This document shows, in pieces, positions 24,611 to 36,342 of a stretch of DNA of 64,000 nucleotides (positions are counted from its first letter, which is position 1; each line of letters begins with the position of its first letter). Source of the stretch: Variovorax fucosicus. Lineage in GTDB: Bacteria; Pseudomonadota; Gammaproteobacteria; Burkholderiales; Burkholderiaceae_C. Both the position numbers and the translations under genes were made by a program. The notes beneath the pieces are model-generated. The model was not told the DNA's origin, did no database searches, and saw only the letters and a list, made by a program, of their open reading frames with translations. The DNA is taken from assembly GCF_030316825.1 (NCBI RefSeq), contig NZ_JASZYU010000004.1, positions 124,001 through 188,000 on the forward strand, given 5' to 3'.

Positions 24611-25078
24611 GTGGAGGATCTCTGGTCGCGGCTTTCATTCCAGCCGGTGGTCGATGGCGATTTTGAGGCCATGCTGGCGCTGCGCATCGATGCGATGCGC
24701 CCGAGCCTGGAACGTGTCGGCCGCTTCGACCTTGCACGGTCGCGCGAGCGCCTGATGCAGGGCTTTGTGCCGCCCTACATGCAGCACATCCTGCTCGATG
24801 GCGAGCGCATCGGCTTTGTCACGCTCAAGCCCGAGGACCACGACGCGCTGCGGCTCGACCATCTCTATCTGAGAAGCGGCTTTCACGGCCAGGGCATCGG
24901 CGCCTGGGTGCTGCAATGGGCGGTTGGCCAGGCGCGCGTGCGCGGCCTCGACGTCAGGCTCACCGCGCTCAAGCTGAGCGACGCCAATCGCTTCTACCTG
25001 CGCCACGGCTTCGTGTGCGAAGGCGAGGAGGGCGTGGACGTGCACTATCGCTGGCGCGCCAGGGAGTCGGTGTCTTGA
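24611..25078 (+). CDS. GNAT-family N-acetyltransferase
   Basis: 155 residues from a GTG at 24611; the first in-frame ATG (24671) would cut into the conserved start. The acetyl-CoA-binding motif A is LDHLYLRSGFHGQGIGAWVL, with the RxxGxG/A loop in the form GFHGQGIG, followed by KLSDANRFYLRHGFVCEG at the C-terminus, common in GNAT enzymes. Substrate unknown. It lies 14 bases after the mutase stop and is coupled to meaB by TGATG, so it is made with the propionyl-CoA enzymes. Confidence 0.8.
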   Translation: MEDLWSRLSFQPVVDGDFEAMLALRIDAMRPSLERVGRFDLARSRERLMQGFVPPYMQHILLDGERIGFVTLKPEDHDALRLDHLYLRSGFHGQGIGAWVLQWAVGQARVRGLDVRLTALKLSDANRFYLRHGFVCEGEEGVDVHYRWRARESVS

Positions 25079-26150
25079 TGGCGGCGGCTGAATTGGAGCG
25101 CGCCTTGCTCGACGCGACGGCCATGGTGCAGCGCCGCGCCATCGCCAAAGCCATCACGCTGCTCGAATCCACCCGCGCCGACCATCGCGCGCAGGCTGAC
25201 GAACTGCTCACGGCGCTGTTGCCGCGCACCGGCAACTCGTTCCGGCTGGGCATCTCCGGCGTGCCGGGTGTCGGCAAATCCACCTTCATCGAAGCGCTCG
25301 GCCTGTTCCTCATCGACAAGGGCCATCGCGTCGCGGTGCTGACGATCGACCCGTCGTCGAGCCTGTCGGGCGGCTCGATCCTCGGCGACAAGACGCGCAT
25401 GGAAAAGCTCTCGGTGCACGAGCGCGCCTACATCCGGCCCAGCCCGTCCTCGGGCACGCTGGGTGGCGTTGCCGAGAAAACACGCGAAGCGATGCTGGTC
25501 TGCGAAGCGGCAGGCTATGACGTGGTCATTGTCGAAACGGTCGGCGTCGGCCAGAGCGAAACGGCGGTGGCCGGCATGACCGACATGTTCGTGCTGATGC
25601 AGTTGCCCAATGCCGGCGACGACCTGCAGGCGATCAAGAAAGGCGTGATGGAGCTGGCCGATCTGGTCGTCATCAACAAGTCCGATATCGACATGGCGGC
25701 TGCGACGCGTGCGCAGGCGCAGATCACCTCGGCACTGCGGCTGTTCGGCCACCACGGCAACCCGGCCCATGCGCATGCGATGAACGCGGCGCATGCGCAG
25801 CCCGGATCGCCCGAAGCCGAAGTGCGGTTCTGGCTGCCGCGCGTGATGCAGCTCAGCGCGCTGCTCGGCACTGGCGTCGATGCGTTCTGGGCTTCGGTTT
25901 CCGAATTCCGCGCGCTGCAAGCCGCCAACGGCAAGCTCGCCACGCGCCGCGAAAAGCAGGCGCTCTCCTGGATGTGGGAGCGCATCGATGCCGGACTCAA
26001 GCAAGCCTTTCGCCAGCACCCGCAGGTGCGCGAACTGCTGCCGCAAACCATTGCCCAGGTGGCAGCGGGCAAGCTGCCCGCGTCGACCGCGGCGCGAAAC
26101 CTGCTCTCGGCGCAGGCTGCCCACACGATTCAACCTCCTGACGGAACGCC

Positions 26151-26154
<4 letters not shown>
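25078..26154 (+). CDS. meaB: Methylmalonyl-CoA mutase-associated GTPase MeaB
   Basis: 358 residues from the ATG at 25078 (TGATG coupling). A G3E-type P-loop GTPase that protects the mutase and helps exchange damaged cobalamin. Walker [10 protein letters not shown] (residues 61-69), switch region [30 protein letters not shown] (Walker B region) and the guanine motif NKSD. Older annotations call this family ArgK or LAO transport ATPase, which is misleading. Its C-terminal helix is the usual dimerisation arm. Overlaps the carboxylase beta gene by ATGA. Confidence 0.93.
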
Positions 26155-27683
<1,529 letters not shown>

Positions 27684-27687
27684 TCGT

Positions 27688-28374
27688 ATGCGCAGCCATT
27701 ACCCCCAGTTCCGCGAGGGAGCGGAACCTGGACTGGTGCCCAAGCTCGGTGGTCTGCCGTGGGGCCTGCCTGCGCGCCTGTGGCCGGTTTGCCGGGAATG
27801 CAATCGCGCCATGAGCCATCTCGCGCAATTGCCGGCCGACGGTGACGCGCTGTCGCTTGCAAGCGGCGAGGTGCTGTTCCTTTTCAAGTGCGAGTGGGAC
27901 AGCATCTGCAGCTTCTGGGAACACGACGCAGGTGCGAACGCCGCGTTCGTCGTGCAGAGCGCCGAGTTGGGCGCCGGGCCGACCGAGCCTCCCTCGGACT
28001 CTGCCGACGGACCGCCTGCACTGTTGCGCGAGATCGCCATCGCAGGCTGGCGCGTCGGCGACGATGGTGCCCCTGCGGAACTGGAGTCGGCTTTTTATGA
28101 CTATCAGACCCATTTCGACCTGCCGAAGGAGGTCGCACACCCCCACGATTGGGCGAGCCCATGGTGTACGAAGAGCGGCGGAGTTCCGTACTGGACGGCC
28201 AACGGCGCGCAGGGAATGCCGGCGGGACGCCTGTTCCTGCAGATCGACAACTGGGTCGATCTCGCCGACGGCGACTCCGTCGAAGTGGCGAACTTCTGCT
28301 CCGACGGCACGGCGTACGTGTTCGTCGATCGCTCGCAAGCGCAGCCGGTGTACTCGATGTTCATTAACCGCTAA
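27688..28374 (+). CDS. DUF1963/YwqG-like protein
   Basis: 228 residues four bases after pccB. Text such as KLGGLPWGLP, WPVCRECNRAMSHLAQLP and RLFLQIDNW resembles the DUF1963 (YwqG) family of unknown function, which is a soluble beta-rich protein with a conserved Gly-Gly-x-Pro-x-x start. Two Cys in the PVCREC segment could bind metal. Its insertion between the two carboxylase subunit genes is unusual; no functional link is known. An alternative is a chance insertion of an unrelated gene within the operon. Confidence 0.65.
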   Translation: MRSHYPQFREGAEPGLVPKLGGLPWGLPARLWPVCRECNRAMSHLAQLPADGDALSLASGEVLFLFKCEWDSICSFWEHDAGANAAFVVQSAELGAGPTEPPSDSADGPPALLREIAIAGWRVGDDGAPAELESAFYDYQTHFDLPKEVAHPHDWASPWCTKSGGVPYWTANGAQGMPAGRLFLQIDNWVDLADGDSVEVANFCSDGTAYVFVDRSQAQPVYSMFINR

Positions 28375-28401
28375 GGCGGCCAGCAAGAAAACGGATTCAG
28401 C

Positions 28402-30450
28402 ATGTTCAAGAAAATCCTGATCGCCAACCGCGGTGAAATCGCCTGCCGCGTCATCAAGACGGCGAAGAAGATGGGCATCCTCACGGTGGCCGTCTATTCC
28501 GATGCCGATAAGGACGCGCGCCACGTCGAGCTGGCCGATGAGGCCGTGCACATCGGCGCCGCGCCGTCGCGCGACTCGTACCTGCAGGCCGACCGCATCA
28601 TCGCGGCCTGCAAGCAGACCGGCGCCGAGGCGGTGCATCCGGGCTACGGCTTCCTGTCGGAGAACGAGGCCTTCGCGCGCAAGGTCGAGGAGGAGGGCAT
28701 CGTCTTCATCGGCCCAAAACACTATTCGATCGCGGCGATGGGCGACAAGATCGCGTCCAAGAAGCTCGCGAACGAGGCCAAGGTCAACACCATCCCGGGC
28801 TGGAACGATGCCATCGAGACGGCCGAGCGTGCCGTCGAGATCGCCAAGGATATCGGCTACCCGGTGATGATCAAGGCATCGGCCGGTGGCGGCGGCAAGG
28901 GCCTGCGCGTGGCGCACGACGACAAGGAAGCGTTCGAGGGTTTCACCGCCTGCCGCAACGAGGCGCGCAACAGCTTCGGCGACGACCGCGTGTTCATCGA
29001 GAAGTTCGTGGTCGAGCCGCGCCACATCGAGATCCAGGTGGTTGGCGATTCGCAGGGCAACGTGATCTACCTGAATGAGCGCGAATGCTCGATCCAGCGT
29101 CGGCACCAGAAGGTGATCGAAGAGGCGCCTTCGCCCTTCATCAGCGAGGCCACGCGCCGCGCGATGGGCGAGCAGGCGGTGCAACTGGCCAAGGCCGTGA
29201 AGTACCAGAGCGCAGGCACCGTCGAGTTCGTGGTCGGCAAGGATCAGAGTTTCTACTTCCTCGAGATGAACACGCGGCTGCAGGTCGAGCATCCGGTGAC
29301 CGAGTGCATCACCGGCCTCGACCTGGTCGAACTCATGATCCGCGTTGCCGCCGGCGAGCAGCTGCCGCTGAAGCAGGCCGATGTGAAGCGCGAAGGCTGG
29401 GCGATCGAGTGCCGCATCAATGCCGAAGACCCGTTCCGCAACTTTCTGCCCTCGACCGGCCGGCTGACGCGCTTTCAACCGCCGAAGGAAACCATGTTCT
29501 CGGCCGACACCGAGCACCTCTATGGCGTGCGGGTCGACACCGGCGTCTACGACGGTGGCGAGATCCCGATGTTCTACGACTCGATGATCGCCAAGCTCAT
29601 CGTGCACGGACGCGACCGCGCGCATGCGATCGCGATGATGCGCGAGGCGCTCAACGGCTTCGTGATCCGCGGCGTCAGCAGCAACATTCCGTTCCAGGCG
29701 GCGTTGCTCGCGCATCCGAAGTTCGTCACCGGCGACTTCAACACCGGCTTCATCGCCGAGCACTACGGCCGGGGCTTCCGTGCGGAAGACGTGCCGCACG
29801 ACGACCCGGACCTGCTGGTCGCGCTGGTCGCGTACATGCACCGGCGGTACCGCGCGCGCGCCTCGGGCATCAGCGGCCAGCTCAACGGGCATGGCGTCAA
29901 GGTGGGCGAGCAGTTCGTGGTGGTCACGCTGGGCGCCGGTGGCAAGCACGTGCACACGCCCGTTGCGGTCACCGACTTCAAAGGCAACTCGGGCTCCAGC
30001 GCAGTCCTGGTGGGCGCGAACAACTATCAGATCAGCAGCAACGCGCAGCTCGGCAGCGTGCGCGTGGAGGGCTTCGTCAATGACAAGCCTTTCACCGCGC
30101 AGGTCGAGCGCGGTGCCGGCAAGAATCCGCTGGCGCTGCGCGTGTCGCACAACGGCACGCAGATCGAGGCGATGGTGCTGTCGCCGCTCGGCGCGCGGCT
30201 GCAGAAGCTCATGCCCTACAAGGCGCCGCCGGACATGAGCAAGTTCCTCATGTCGCCGATGCCCGGCCTGCTGGTCGAAGTGGCCGTTCAGCCGGGCCAG
30301 CAGGTGCAGGCCGGCGAGAAACTCGCGGTGATCGAAGCGATGAAGATGGAGAACGTGCTGTTCGCTGCGCACGACGGTGTGGTCGGCAAGATTTCGGCCG
30401 GCAAGGGCGAGTCGCTCGCCGTCGACCAGATCATTCTGGAGTTTGTGTAG
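28402..30450 (+). CDS. pccA: Propionyl/acetyl-CoA carboxylase, biotin carboxylase-biotin carrier (alpha) subunit
   Basis: 682 residues. The N-terminal biotin carboxylase domain (FKKILIANRGEIACRV; ATP-grasp motif KASAGGGGKGLRV; MNTRLQVEHPVTE) carboxylates biotin with ATP and bicarbonate. A middle BT domain links to the C-terminal biotin carrier with EAMKMEN, whose Lys is the biotin site. Length and domain order are those of PccA. It partners the PccB encoded just upstream. Confidence 0.94.
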   Translation: MFKKILIANRGEIACRVIKTAKKMGILTVAVYSDADKDARHVELADEAVHIGAAPSRDSYLQADRIIAACKQTGAEAVHPGYGFLSENEAFARKVEEEGIVFIGPKHYSIAAMGDKIASKKLANEAKVNTIPGWNDAIETAERAVEIAKDIGYPVMIKASAGGGGKGLRVAHDDKEAFEGFTACRNEARNSFGDDRVFIEKFVVEPRHIEIQVVGDSQGNVIYLNERECSIQRRHQKVIEEAPSPFISEATRRAMGEQAVQLAKAVKYQSAGTVEFVVGKDQSFYFLEMNTRLQVEHPVTECITGLDLVELMIRVAAGEQLPLKQADVKREGWAIECRINAEDPFRNFLPSTGRLTRFQPPKETMFSADTEHLYGVRVDTGVYDGGEIPMFYDSMIAKLIVHGRDRAHAIAMMREALNGFVIRGVSSNIPFQAALLAHPKFVTGDFNTGFIAEHYGRGFRAEDVPHDDPDLLVALVAYMHRRYRARASGISGQLNGHGVKVGEQFVVVTLGAGGKHVHTPVAVTDFKGNSGSSAVLVGANNYQISSNAQLGSVRVEGFVNDKPFTAQVERGAGKNPLALRVSHNGTQIEAMVLSPLGARLQKLMPYKAPPDMSKFLMSPMPGLLVEVAVQPGQQVQAGEKLAVIEAMKMENVLFAAHDGVVGKISAGKGESLAVDQIILEFV

Positions 30451-30484
30451 GCTCACCCCTGACCAACGATGAAGAACTATTGAT

Positions 30485-31531
30485 ATGCCGATTGCAAATG
30501 ATCTTTTGTTCGCCGACACCGCTTCGGCGCCGGTGACGCTGCACCGACCCGCCAGAACGCCCGCGGCAACGCCGGTGCGCTGGCCCGTCGAGGCCGTGCA
30601 GGCGCTGCTGGACAAACCCTTCAACGAGCTGCTGTTCGAGGCCCAGACCGTGCATCGCGCGCATTTCCCCGAGGGCGATATCGAGCTGGCCACGCTGCTG
30701 TCGGTCAAGACCGGCGGCTGCCCCGAGAACTGCGGCTATTGCCCGCAGGCGGCCGAGTACGACACGGGCGTGCAGGCGCAAAAGCTCATGGAGGTCGACG
30801 AGGTGGTGCGTGCCGCGCAGGCCGCGAAAGACGCCGGGGCCACGCGCTTCTGCATGGGTGCCGCCTGGCGCGCGCCGAAGGATCGCGATGTCGAGAAGGT
30901 CGCGGTGCTGGTCGAAGCGGTCAAGGGGCTGGGCCTGCAGACTTGCGCCACGCTCGGCATGCTCGAGCCGCACCATGCGACGCAGCTCAAGGCAGCCGGG
31001 CTGGACTATTACAACCACAACCTCGACACTGCGCCCGAGTACTACGACGACGTGGTCAGCACGCGCACCTACCAGGATCGGCTCGACACGCTCGCGCGGG
31101 TGCGGGCGGCCGGCATCAGCGTGTGTTGCGGCGGCATCGTCGGCATGGGCGAGGCGCCGGTGCATCGCGCCGGGCTGATCGCGCAACTGGCCAACCTCGA
31201 CCCGTACCCGGAGTCGGTGCCGATCAACAGCCTGGTGCGCGTGCCCGGCACGCCGCTGGCCGATTCGGAGCCGATCGATCCGCTCGACTTCGTGCGCATG
31301 ATCGCAGTGGCCCGCATCACGATGCCGACCGCGCGCGTGCGCCTGTCGGCCGGCCGCCAGCAACTGGGCGACGCGGTGCAGGCGCTGTGTTTCATGGCCG
31401 GCGCCAATTCGATCTTCTACGGCGACAAGCTGCTTGTGACCGGCAACCCCGACGTGGAAGCCGACGTGCAGCTGCTGCGCAAGCTGGGCCTGCACGCCCG
31501 CCGAACCAGCGAGCCGGAGCGCTGCGCATGA
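30485..31531 (+). CDS. bioB: Biotin synthase
   Basis: 348 residues. A radical-SAM enzyme that inserts sulfur into dethiobiotin. The [4Fe-4S]/SAM motif is CPENCGYC, followed by the BioB-specific [11 protein letters not shown]; later [11 protein letters not shown] and [11 protein letters not shown] bind the [2Fe-2S] site and dethiobiotin in the family. It starts 34 bases after pccA, whose product needs biotin; the rest of the biotin genes are not in the window. Overlaps the VOC gene by ATGA. Confidence 0.96.
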   Translation: MPIANDLLFADTASAPVTLHRPARTPAATPVRWPVEAVQALLDKPFNELLFEAQTVHRAHFPEGDIELATLLSVKTGGCPENCGYCPQAAEYDTGVQAQKLMEVDEVVRAAQAAKDAGATRFCMGAAWRAPKDRDVEKVAVLVEAVKGLGLQTCATLGMLEPHHATQLKAAGLDYYNHNLDTAPEYYDDVVSTRTYQDRLDTLARVRAAGISVCCGGIVGMGEAPVHRAGLIAQLANLDPYPESVPINSLVRVPGTPLADSEPIDPLDFVRMIAVARITMPTARVRLSAGRQQLGDAVQALCFMAGANSIFYGDKLLVTGNPDVEADVQLLRKLGLHARRTSEPERCA

Positions 31532-32019
31532 CGCGCCCTTTCAAGGTGCTGGGCGTCCAGCAAATCGCGATTGGCGGGCCCGACAAGCTGCGCCTGCAGA
31601 AGCTCTGGGTCGACATGCTCGGGCTCGAAGTGATCGGCACCTTCCGCAGCGAGCGCGAGAACGTCGACGAGGATATCTGCGCCATCGGCAGCGGGCCGTT
31701 CAAGGTCGAGGTCGACCTGATGCAGCCGCTCGATCCTGAAAAGAAGCCCGCGGTTCACACCACGCCGCTCAACCACATCGGCCTGTGGATCGATGACCTG
31801 CCGAGGGCGGTCGAGTGGCTCACCGCGCAGGGCGTGCGCTTTGCGCCCGGCGGCATCCGCCAGGGCGCGGCCGGCTTCGACATCTGCTTTCTGCACCCCA
31901 AGGCGAGCGACGAGTTTCCGATCGCGGGCGAGGGCGTGCTGATCGAGATGGTCCAGGCGCCGCCCGAGGTCACCGCGGCCTTCAACGCGCTCGGCGCTAC
32001 GCGTTCAGAACCTTCCTGA
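31528..32019 (+). CDS. VOC-family protein, candidate methylmalonyl-CoA epimerase
   Basis: 163 residues from the ATG at 31528 (ATGA overlap with bioB). A glyoxalase/VOC fold is indicated by two half-repeats: [18 protein letters not shown] and [18 protein letters not shown], with a C-terminal VLIEMVQAP strand like that of methylmalonyl-CoA epimerases. The epimerase is the one step between PCC and the mutase not otherwise encoded here, so this gene is the best candidate, but the family also includes dioxygenases and lyases. The 3' end overlaps the convergent Lrp gene by 23 bases. Confidence 0.65.
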   Translation: MTRPFKVLGVQQIAIGGPDKLRLQKLWVDMLGLEVIGTFRSERENVDEDICAIGSGPFKVEVDLMQPLDPEKKPAVHTTPLNHIGLWIDDLPRAVEWLTAQGVRFAPGGIRQGAAGFDICFLHPKASDEFPIAGEGVLIEMVQAPPEVTAAFNALGATRSEPS

Positions 32020-32494
32020 TCGGCGGTTTCACGTCGGCGCGTTTTGGCGGCAGCATCGGCTGGTGCTCGCGCGCGGGGTTCAGGATGATCGAGGTTGCGG
32101 TCTCGGTGAGGATGCAGAACTTGGTCACCACGGCGTCGAGGTGCGCCACATCGATCACCGCGATCTCCAGCACCCAGCTGTCGTCGCCGGTCACGTTGTA
32201 GGCATTGACGCACTCGGGCGTCTGCTGCACCAGCTCGACGACGCGCGCATACTCGGCCCGGCCAACGCGGATGATGGCGCGGATGCCGTAGCCCAGCCGA
32301 GTCAGGTCGACGGTCGCGCGGTAGCCGCTGATCACGCCGGAGGCTTCGAGCTTGCGCACGCGCTCCGTCACGGCCGGCTGGCTCAGGTGCACGCGGCGGC
32401 CGAGTTCGGCCATCGTGAGGCGCGCATCCGCCTGCAGTTCGGCCAGGATGCGGGTGTCGTGCGCGTCGAGCGCGGGGCTCAAGGTGATGTCCAT
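31997..32494 (-). CDS. Lrp/AsnC-family transcriptional regulator
   Basis: 165 residues from the ATG at 32494, with a strong AAAGGAG ribosome site. The N-terminal helix-turn-helix reads [30 protein letters not shown]; the C-terminal RAM domain has the fold-typical [19 protein letters not shown]. Such proteins bind amino acids and often control the exporter next to them. It is divergent from an EamA-type exporter with 86 bases between and would plausibly regulate it. Its 3' end overlaps the VOC gene. Confidence 0.88.
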   Translation of the reverse strand: MDITLSPALDAHDTRILAELQADARLTMAELGRRVHLSQPAVTERVRKLEASGVISGYRATVDLTRLGYGIRAIIRVGRAEYARVVELVQQTPECVNAYNVTGDDSWVLEIAVIDVAHLDAVVTKFCILTETATSIILNPAREHQPMLPPKRADVKPPIRKVLNA

Positions 32495-32580
32495 GAAACT
32501 CCTTTGAATCAAAGGCATTTTGGCGCCAGAACCATGAAAGAGCCATGGATAACGGGTGTTCGCCTTCATACCATTGAGCC

Positions 32581-33492
32581 ATGAACACGCTCGCATCCTC
32601 CAGTGCCGCCACGCAGCGCCCGGCGCGCTCCGGCCTGCCACCGGTCATCCTTCTGTGTCTCGCCGCCACCTGGGTGGTGTGGGGCTCGACTTATCTGGCG
32701 ATCAAGTACGCCTTGCTGAGCTTCGCGCCTTTTCTGCAGATGGGCTCGCGCTTCGTGTTCGCCGGTGTGCTGCTGGCGGTCTGGATGCGCTGGCGCGGCG
32801 CCGCCTGGCCCACCGCGCTGCAGTGGCGCAACGCATTCGTCGTCGGGGCGCTGATGCTGGGTGGTGGTATGGGCGGCACGGCCAGTGCTGAGGTCACGGT
32901 CGGCTCGGGGCTGGTGGTCGCTTTTATCGCCGTGATTCCGTTGATGATCGCGCTGCTCAATCTGTTCTGGGGTGTGGTGCCGCGTCTGACCGAGGCGGTC
33001 GGCATCGCGCTCGGGCTTGTCGGCGTGTTGATGCTGACGCAGGGCAGCGGTTTCCAGGCCTCGCGCGAGGGACTGGTGGCGATCGTCGTGGCCTGCGTCT
33101 GCTGGTCGGTCGGCAGCGTGCTGAGCCAGCGCAGCTTGCCGCTCGCCACCGGCGCGATGGGCTTTGCGAGCGAGATGATTTGCGGCGGCGTGGTGCTGCT
33201 GGTGCTCTCCGCGCTGGCCGGCGAAACGCTGGTCTGGCCGCCACAGCCGGTTGCGGTGGCCGCCTGGTTCTACCTGGTGGTGTTCGGCTCGCTGATCGCG
33301 TTCAACGCGTACATGGTGCTGCTTGCGCGCGCGCCGGCCGCGCTGGCTTCGAGCTATACCCTCGTCAACCCGGTGATCGCGATGCTGCTCGGCGTGCTGA
33401 TCGCCGGCGAAACGGTCACCGGCTTCGAGTGGGGCGCCGTGGTCGTGATCCTGGTCGGCGTGCTATTGCTGCTCTGGAAACGAAAGGCTTGA
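32581..33492 (+). CDS. EamA/DMT-family transporter
   Basis: 303 residues with about ten hydrophobic helices and an inner repeat of the drug/metabolite transporter (EamA) fold. Family marks: WGSTYLAIKYAL in the first half and SLIAFNAYMVLLARAPAALASSYTLVNPVIAMLLG in the second. Members export amino acids and related metabolites; YedA-type proteins are close in pattern. It is divergent from an Lrp-type regulator, which supports an amino-acid export role. Substrate is not readable from sequence. Confidence 0.86.
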   Translation: MNTLASSSAATQRPARSGLPPVILLCLAATWVVWGSTYLAIKYALLSFAPFLQMGSRFVFAGVLLAVWMRWRGAAWPTALQWRNAFVVGALMLGGGMGGTASAEVTVGSGLVVAFIAVIPLMIALLNLFWGVVPRLTEAVGIALGLVGVLMLTQGSGFQASREGLVAIVVACVCWSVGSVLSQRSLPLATGAMGFASEMICGGVVLLVLSALAGETLVWPPQPVAVAAWFYLVVFGSLIAFNAYMVLLARAPAALASSYTLVNPVIAMLLGVLIAGETVTGFEWGAVVVILVGVLLLLWKRKA

Positions 33493-33505
33493 GTTTCATT
33501 CCAGA

Positions 33506-33600
33506 AACACCGCGGAACCGGCTCTGCCGGGCCGCTGGTGTTGCCCCCGTTAGGGGGTTGGCGAAGCGACACGAAGTGCGCGAAGCCTGGGGGCGAGTCC
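33506..33600 (+). repeat. Dispersed intergenic repeat, copy A
   Basis: The gap between the EamA and LysE genes carries AACACCGCGGAACCGGCTC and TGCCGGGCCGCTGGTGTTGC, then a CCCCC/GGGGG hairpin, then ACACGAAGTG. A close inverted copy is at 42732-42820 and a diverged copy at 45608-45690. Two imperfect palindromes are visible, so it may form a stem-loop in RNA and act in transcript ends. Confidence 0.75.
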
Positions 33601-33602
33601 TT

Positions 33603-34241
33603 TCAAGCGCCGGGTCGACGCCAGAACGCGAGTGTGGCCGCCAGTGCCCACATGCCCGCCGCGCAGCCGCGGTTGAGCCGCTGCAGGCTGCGCCGCGACA
33701 ACCAGCGCACGGCCTGCGTTCCGGCGGCTGCGTAGGCCAGCATCACGCAGGTATCGAGCGCCACGAAGATCGCGCCGAGCAACAGGTACTGCGCGCCCTG
33801 CGGCTTCGTGATGTCGATGAACTGCGGCAGGAAGGCTGCGAAGAACAACACCGTCTTGGGGTTCGACAGCGCCACGATCAGGCTGCGCAGCAGCGCAACA
33901 CGGCCGTGCGGCCGGATCTCGATGGCGGACTTGGCCAGCGCGGTGCCGAGGTCGGTCGCTTCGCTGCGCCACAGCTTGATGCCGAGCCAGACGAGGTAGG
34001 CGACACCCGCCGCGCGAATCACGTTGAACAGCAACTCCGAAGCGGCGAGCAGCGAGCCCAGTCCGAGCGCGACGACCGCGATCAGCGTGACGCTGCCGAG
34101 CGACGCACCTGCAATGCCCCAGCTCGCGCGCCGCATGCCGCCGTCGATGCCATTGGACAGCGCCAGCAGCATCGTGGGGCCGGGGATCACGGCCAGTGCG
34201 AGCGAGGCGACGACGTAGATGAGCAGGGTGTCGAGGGTCAT
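33603..34241 (-). CDS. LysE/RhtB-family amino acid exporter
   Basis: 212 residues with six predicted membrane helices. Family marks are [18 protein letters not shown] near the N-terminus and [19 protein letters not shown] in the middle. LysE/RhtB proteins export amino acids such as lysine, threonine or homoserine. The start overlaps the stop of the RnfB-like gene on the same strand, so the two are probably co-transcribed. Substrate unknown. Confidence 0.9.
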   Translation of the reverse strand: MTLDTLLIYVVASLALAVIPGPTMLLALSNGIDGGMRRASWGIAGASLGSVTLIAVVALGLGSLLAASELLFNVIRAAGVAYLVWLGIKLWRSEATDLGTALAKSAIEIRPHGRVALLRSLIVALSNPKTVLFFAAFLPQFIDITKPQGAQYLLLGAIFVALDTCVMLAYAAAGTQAVRWLSRRSLQRLNRGCAAGMWALAATLAFWRRPGA

Positions 34242-34867
34242 GGTTTGGTGGCGGGTGGGCGTTGCGACGCGGCACGGGCGCGTGCCAGGGCGGCCTCGAC
34301 GATGGAGCGCTTGCGCGTGTCGGCGGCCTGCGGTTCGGCGGGTGCGGGTGCTTCTTGGGCCTCGCGCTGGCCGTCATCGCGATGCCTGGCGTGAAGCTGG
34401 TAGCGCTGCAGTGCGGCGTCGGCCTGCGCCTGCGACCAGGCCTGCCAGCCGCTGCGGCCCGGCGTCGCATCTTCGAGCGAAATGCAGTCGACCGGGCACA
34501 CCGGAATGCAAAGCTCGCAGCCGGTGCAGTGCGGCTCGATCACGGTGTGCATGCGCTTGTGGATGCCGAGGATGGCGTCGGTCGGGCAGGCGTCGAGGCA
34601 GAGCGTGCAGCCGATGCACCAGGCCTCGTCGATCACCGCCATGCGGCGCGGGCCTTCGGTGCCGAATTCGGTGCCAAGCGGTTGCACCGGCCGTCCGGTG
34701 ATCGCGGCCAGTCGCGCAATGCCCTCGGCGCCGCCGGGCGGGCACTGGTGAATGCCGGCCTCATCGTTTGCGATGGCCTCGGCATAGCCAGCGCAATCAG
34801 GGTAGCCGCAGCGCGTGCACTGCGTCTGCGGCAACGCAGCGTGGATGCGCGCGGCCAGCGGACTCAC
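34238..34867 (-). CDS. rsxB: RnfB/RsxB-like ferredoxin-type electron transfer protein
   Basis: 209 residues. The N-terminus has a four-Cys Fe-S (4Fe4S) module [18 protein letters not shown]; two classical ferredoxin clusters follow, [17 protein letters not shown] and [17 protein letters not shown]. RnfB is the ferredoxin-like subunit of a membrane electron-transport complex. Here no rnfA, C, D, G or E gene is adjacent, and the N-terminal membrane anchor of full RnfB is missing, so it is better read as a stand-alone RsxB-type protein, with an Ala/Arg-rich C-terminal tail. Overlaps the exporter gene. Confidence 0.82.
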   Translation of the reverse strand: MSPLAARIHAALPQTQCTRCGYPDCAGYAEAIANDEAGIHQCPPGGAEGIARLAAITGRPVQPLGTEFGTEGPRRMAVIDEAWCIGCTLCLDACPTDAILGIHKRMHTVIEPHCTGCELCIPVCPVDCISLEDATPGRSGWQAWSQAQADAALQRYQLHARHRDDGQREAQEAPAPAEPQAADTRKRSIVEAALARARAASQRPPATKP

Positions 34868-34889
34868 GGCAGCGCTACCTCTGCTCGGC

Positions 34890-36305
34890 TCAGCGCGCGG
34901 CGCGGCTACGCGTTGTCGTCGTCTTGCGCGCAGCAGCCACCTTCGCCCTTGGGGCCGGCGCCGTCAGTGCCTTGGGCTTGGCCGGCATGGCGCGAATCGT
35001 GTCTTCGGCGGTCACGCCCTTGTTCGAGGGCGCGCGCTTTTGCGGCTTGTCGTGCGCCGCGATGAAGGCGAGCGTCTTCGGATAGACCATGTCGCGCCAG
35101 CGGCGGCCACTGAAGATGCCGTAGTGGCCCGCGCCCTTGACTTCGTAGTGCTCGCGCTGCGCGGCCGGAATGCCGGTGCAAAGCTGGTGTGCGGCTTCGG
35201 TCTGGCCCGAGCCCGAGATGTCGTCGAGTTCGCCTTCGATCGTCAGCAGGGCGCTGCCGTGGATGTCTTGCGGTTTCACGCGCTCGATCTGGCCCTGCGG
35301 GTTCTTCACGTCCCAGGTTCCGTTCACCAGATCGAAATCCTGGAACACGGTGCGGATGGTGTCGAGGTAGTAGTCGGCGTCCATATCGAGGACGGCGTTG
35401 TACTCGTCGTAGAACTTGCGGTGAGCCTCGACGCTGGCGTCGTCGCCCTTGATCAGATCCTTGAAGTAGTCGTAGTGACTGGTCGCGTGCCGATCAGGGT
35501 TCATTGCCACGAAACCGGTGTGCTGCAGGAAGCCCGGGTACACGCGGCGGCCTGCGCCCGCGAAGCCTTGCGGCACGCGGTAGATCACGTTGTTCTCGAA
35601 CCACTCATAGCTCTTGTTCATTGCGAGGTTGTTCACCGCCGTGGGCGACTTGCGCGCATCGATCGGGCCGCCCATCATCGTCATCGAGAGCGGCAGCGCC
35701 TCGCCGCGGCTGGCCATGAGCGACACCGCAGCCAGCACCGGCACGGTCGGCTGGCACACGCTCACCACGTGGCAGTTGCCGTACTCGGCCTGCAGGTGGC
35801 GGATGAATTCCTGCACGTAGTTGATGTAGTCGTCGAGGTGGAACGTGCCTTCCGACAACGGCACCAGGCGCGCGTTCTTCCAGTCGGTGATGTAGACCTT
35901 GTGGTCTTGCAGCATGGTGCGCACGGTGTCGCGCAGCAAGGTGGCGTAGTGACCCGACAGCGGCGCCACGATCAGCACCACGGGTTGGCCCTTGAGCGTT
36001 TGCAGGGTGTGCGGCTCGTCGGTGAAGCGCTTGAAGCGGCGCAGCTGGCAGAACGGTCTGTCGAGTTCGATCACTTCCTGGATCACCACCTCGTCGCCGT
36101 CGACCTTCACGCCCTTGATGTTGAACTCGGGCTTTTCGTAGTCCTTGCCGAGGCGGTACAACAGGTCGTAGCCGGCGGCCATGCGCTGTGCCATCGGCAA
36201 CTGGCTCCACACCGCGCCCGGGCCGTAGAGCCTGGAGGCGGCCTGCGCGAAATCGGAGAAAGGCTCCATCAGGGAGCGCTGGGCTTCGTAGAGTTGATAA
36301 AGCAC
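34890..36305 (-). CDS. phaZ: Intracellular polyhydroxybutyrate depolymerase
   Basis: 471 residues from a GTG at 36305 giving [16 protein letters not shown], the conserved start of this family; the frame is open far upstream but without resemblance. It hydrolyses stored polyhydroxybutyrate to 3-hydroxybutyrate on granules in the cytoplasm. The nucleophile is a Cys in [13 protein letters not shown] (instead of a lipase-type Ser); downstream are [13 protein letters not shown], and the catalytic His is expected in [10 protein letters not shown]. The Lys/Arg/Ala-rich C-terminal tail is a common granule- or DNA-contacting extension. A PhaR-like operator lies upstream. Confidence 0.93.
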   Translation of the reverse strand: MLYQLYEAQRSLMEPFSDFAQAASRLYGPGAVWSQLPMAQRMAAGYDLLYRLGKDYEKPEFNIKGVKVDGDEVVIQEVIELDRPFCQLRRFKRFTDEPHTLQTLKGQPVVLIVAPLSGHYATLLRDTVRTMLQDHKVYITDWKNARLVPLSEGTFHLDDYINYVQEFIRHLQAEYGNCHVVSVCQPTVPVLAAVSLMASRGEALPLSMTMMGGPIDARKSPTAVNNLAMNKSYEWFENNVIYRVPQGFAGAGRRVYPGFLQHTGFVAMNPDRHATSHYDYFKDLIKGDDASVEAHRKFYDEYNAVLDMDADYYLDTIRTVFQDFDLVNGTWDVKNPQGQIERVKPQDIHGSALLTIEGELDDISGSGQTEAAHQLCTGIPAAQREHYEVKGAGHYGIFSGRRWRDMVYPKTLAFIAAHDKPQKRAPSNKGVTAEDTIRAMPAKPKALTAPAPRAKVAAARKTTTTRSRAAR

Positions 36306-36327
36306 GGATGCCCCTGTGTTTGTAATG

Positions 36328-36342
36328 TTGCAGTGCAATATA
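36328..36342 (-). promoter_or_regulatory. PhaR-like operator and -10 region of phaZ
   Basis: TTGCAGTGCAA (36328-36338) is a perfect palindrome of arms TTGCA and TGCAA around one base, and matches the TTGCA...TGCAA pattern bound by PhaR, the repressor of polyhydroxybutyrate genes in this bacterial group. On the minus strand a TATATT -10 box (36342-36337) overlaps it, so binding would block the phaZ promoter. The rest of the 36,306-36,457 gap holds no gene. Confidence 0.6.

Noticed and set aside
22443-24737. Minus-strand open frame of 764 codons across the mutase gene
   Set aside because: Shadow of methylmalonyl-CoA mutase; composition is low-complexity His/Arg/Val with no domain.
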